Source: Ahniella affigens (lineage in GTDB: Bacteria > Pseudomonadota > Gammaproteobacteria > Xanthomonadales > Ahniellaceae). Taken from it: DNA of 64,000 nt. The notes beneath the pieces are model-generated. The model searched no databases. It was given only the letters and a program-made list of their open reading frames with translations, and was not told the origin of the DNA. The stretch is from assembly GCF_003015185.1 (NCBI RefSeq), contig NZ_CP027860.1, positions 3,524,501 to 3,588,500 on the forward strand, in the 5' to 3' direction. Below are positions 62,247-64,000 of the stretch, piece after piece. The first letter of the stretch is position 1; each line of letters begins with the position of its first letter. The position numbers and the translations under genes are program-made.

Positions 62247-63106
62247 GCCAAACCATCTCCGCCGAAGAGCGGCTGCGCGTGACCCTGCTGTTCTCAGTCA
62301 TCGTGCACGCCGTGCTGATTCTCGGCATTTCGTTCAGCTATGAGGCACCAGCCGACTCCCTGCCGAGCCTGGACGTCATCCTCGTGCAGTCATCGAGCGC
62401 GAAAACACCGAACGACGCCGATTTTCTCGCCAATGCCAACCAAAAGGGCGGTGGCGAATCCGAGGAGAGCCATCGCCCCCGGCAACCCGAAACCAGCCCG
62501 ATCCCCAAAGCCCTGCCGGGCCAAGCCCCACTCCCGCAGAAGGCCGGCGCGCCGAAGCCCCAGGAAGCCACCCCACGCGCGGTGCTGACCGGCGGCGAGA
62601 ACCCCGACTTCCAAGTCCAGGCCATCGACCAAAGCCGCCGCGAAGTACCGAAGCTTGAGGCGCTGACTGCACAGGAACTGATAGAACGCAGCCTCGAAAT
62701 GGCCCAACTCGCCGCCGAAGTCGACCGCCAGCGCGAGATGTACGCCAAACGCCCCCGCCGCAAGTTCATCTCCGCGAACACCCGCGAGTACGTCTACGCC
62801 GCCTACATGCGCGCCTGGGTCGCGAAGATCGAACGCATCGGCTCCCTGAATTTCCCCGAAGAAGCGTCCCGCCGCAGCGTCACCGGCCAAGTCGTCGTCA
62901 CCGCCGCCATCCGCCGCGATGGCACCCTAGAGTCCGTCGAAATGATCACCCCGAGCGGCCACGACTTCCTCGATCAAGCCGCGATCCGCATCGTCGAAAT
63001 GGGCTCCCCCTTTTCACCACTGCCGCAAACCGATGAACAGATCGACGTGTTGCATATCACCCGTACGGTGCAGTTCTTGACGGGGAGTGTGGTGAGGGGG
63101 CAGTAG
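62243..63106 (+). CDS. TonB-family energy transducer
   Basis: The 287-residue protein has a short cytoplasmic N-terminus, one membrane helix (VTLLFSVIVHAVLILGISF, about 13-31), a Pro/Lys-rich periplasmic stretch and a C-terminal TonB domain (GQVVVTAAIRRDGTLESVEM; HDFLDQAAIRIVEMG). It resembles TonB3 of pseudomonads, a twitching-linked protein beside gshB. It would transmit proton motive force to outer membrane receptors or to pilus machinery. Confidence 0.9.
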   Translation: MSQTISAEERLRVTLLFSVIVHAVLILGISFSYEAPADSLPSLDVILVQSSSAKTPNDADFLANANQKGGGESEESHRPRQPETSPIPKALPGQAPLPQKAGAPKPQEATPRAVLTGGENPDFQVQAIDQSRREVPKLEALTAQELIERSLEMAQLAAEVDRQREMYAKRPRRKFISANTREYVYAAYMRAWVAKIERIGSLNFPEEASRRSVTGQVVVTAAIRRDGTLESVEMITPSGHDFLDQAAIRIVEMGSPFSPLPQTDEQIDVLHITRTVQFLTGSVVRGQ

Positions 63107-63458
63107 GGACCGCTGGACGCTTGCTGCGCCCGCCAAGCAACTAGGCGCCCCGCCGCGAGGGATACACACTGCCGAGCGCGACTTGGCACCCGATGCAAGC
63201 CAAGCCAAACAGGCGCCAACGGGCGCCATGGCCGGCGGCAAACTTGCAGAATGGCACACCGACCACTGCGCCGACGTATCCTCAATTGGCCTTGATCGGA
63301 GTCCCGCTTGGCCCTTCCCGCGCCCCTGTCAGGCATTGCCACAGGGTCGTAAAGTTGAAGATGCCGATTCACCGCTGTATGCATAGACTCCGAGCGACCG
63401 CCGCACGACCAGATAAAATTTCAACACTTGGGACAGCAGCAGAGCAGAGGAGCTTCTT
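63107..63458. other. Intergenic region before the last gene
   Basis: About 350 bp without a gene I can support. TAAAAT at 63414-63419 could be a -10 for the gene at 63459 but no good -35 is seen. yqgE and ruvX, usual after gshB-tonB, are absent here. Confidence 0.5.
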
Positions 63459-64000
63459 GTGAGCGATGATCGATCCACCTCCTTTCGACACCGCGTCTGG
63501 CGGCCATTCGCCCGCCCTTGGACCGTTTCAATCCATGGTATCCGGACGCGCTGGTTTCAGCTTGTCATGTTCGCAGCCGTCCTGGCGGTCTTTGCCTTCG
63601 TGCAAACCGGATCAAGCCCACATCTCGCACAGCTCAGCAAGACCTGGAACGATGCCTGGAGCCCCGTTATCGGTGTCGCAACACTGATTGTTGCCATTTT
63701 CGTGTGGATCAGTGAACTAAAAGAGGACTGGCGCGAATCGCTGCCGTGGAAGCTCAGCGTGCGCTTTGTCCATGCCTTTCCACTTCCAATCGAACTAGAC
63801 CCAGAACAGAAAGAGAAGCCTGAGAAGAGGGATATCCTGGTCTGCCGCTATGCCTCACTATCCAGCCTGGAAGATGCGCGCAATCTCGCGCAGCAAATCG
63901 GGCAGCAAATGGGTGGAATGAAACATCTGAGCTTCAACGCTGCTGCCATCATCTCTGACATCAAGGAAATTGAGCAAGATGCCAACGGCGCCTACTTTCG
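63459..64000 (+). CDS. Membrane protein of unknown function, cut by the window end
   Basis: The frame from GTG at 63459 stays open to 64000 (about 180 residues visible). GAGGAG lies 7 bp upstream. The product has two membrane helices (WFQLVMFAAVLAVFAFVQ, and VIGVATLIVAIFVWIS), then a soluble part with SLPWKLSVRFVHAFPLPIEL, ILVCRYASL, and QQIGQQMGGMKHLSFN. I recall no family. Function unknown; the 3' end lies outside. Confidence 0.75.
   Translation, partial: MSDDRSTSFRHRVWRPFARPWTVSIHGIRTRWFQLVMFAAVLAVFAFVQTGSSPHLAQLSKTWNDAWSPVIGVATLIVAIFVWISELKEDWRESLPWKLSVRFVHAFPLPIELDPEQKEKPEKRDILVCRYASLSSLEDARNLAQQIGQQMGGMKHLSFNAAAIISDIKEIEQDANGAYF

Overview
The window reads as a GC-rich chromosomal segment from a gammaproteobacterium, most likely of the order Lysobacterales (Xanthomonadales). 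The basis is familiar gene blocks: mtnB-mtnD-mtnC, ndk-rlmN-pilF-rodZ, yfgM-bamB-der, petABC followed by sspA-sspB, fau-EVE-rpiA, rplU-rpmA-obgE, and a Pil-Chp operon next to gshB-tonB. No phage, insertion sequence or CRISPR array is visible. Taxonomy is inferred from gene content and proteins read by eye; no search was run.

Layout. 1-1440: poorly coding DNA with an FNR-like palindrome, then a small lipoprotein. 1608-4627 (minus): tightly coupled run mtnB-mtnD-mtnC-fnr-SirB-like. It is divergent from a Tat-exported HiPIP gene (4709-5032), and an FNR-type box sits between the two. 5658-9220 (plus): ndk, rlmN, pilF and a rodZ-like gene. 9492-12727 (plus): yfgM, bamB, der. 12768-13440: a promoter, tRNA-Ser(GGA), the SRP RNA ffs, and a 117-bp tandem extragenic repeat whose hairpins covary. 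13443-16885 (minus): a Ser/Thr kinase coupled to an alpha/beta hydrolase. 17123-18578: rhodanese and a solitary hrcA, convergent. 18813-22991 (minus): a large secreted subtilase. 23615-28405: M48 protease, DUF2239 protein with a striking promoter/operator, SemiSWEET, a nitrilase-fold enzyme and a patatin.

28721-33484: hypothetical gene, then sspB, sspA, petC, petB, petA on the minus strand. 33647-36478 (plus): DegS-like protease, fau, EVE protein, rpiA. 36597-38316: rplU, rpmA, obgE, with a bidirectional terminator shared with rpsT (minus). 38771-42917: murJ and a large secreted orphan. 43075-47361: M23 peptidase (minus), small secreted orphan (plus), amidohydrolase (minus). 47514-61077 (minus): Pil-Chp chemosensory operon pilG-pilI-pilJ-cheR/pilK-chpA-chpB-chpC, with no pilH. 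61296-63106 (plus): gshB and tonB. The window ends inside a membrane-protein gene starting at 63459.

Functional themes. Type IV pilus twitching is represented by pilF and the whole Pil-Chp relay. Respiration and oxygen response are represented by petABC, HiPIP and FNR, and the O2-consuming methionine-salvage enzyme MtnD is encoded in the same run as FNR. Envelope biogenesis is represented by bamB, murJ, rodZ, the DegS-like protease and tonB. The least ordinary signals are the mtn-fnr/HiPIP control region, the covarying extragenic hairpins, a shared LF-x-x-GFE C-terminal tail on two unrelated secreted proteins, and the ACCCGGGT operator pair at the DUF2239 promoter.
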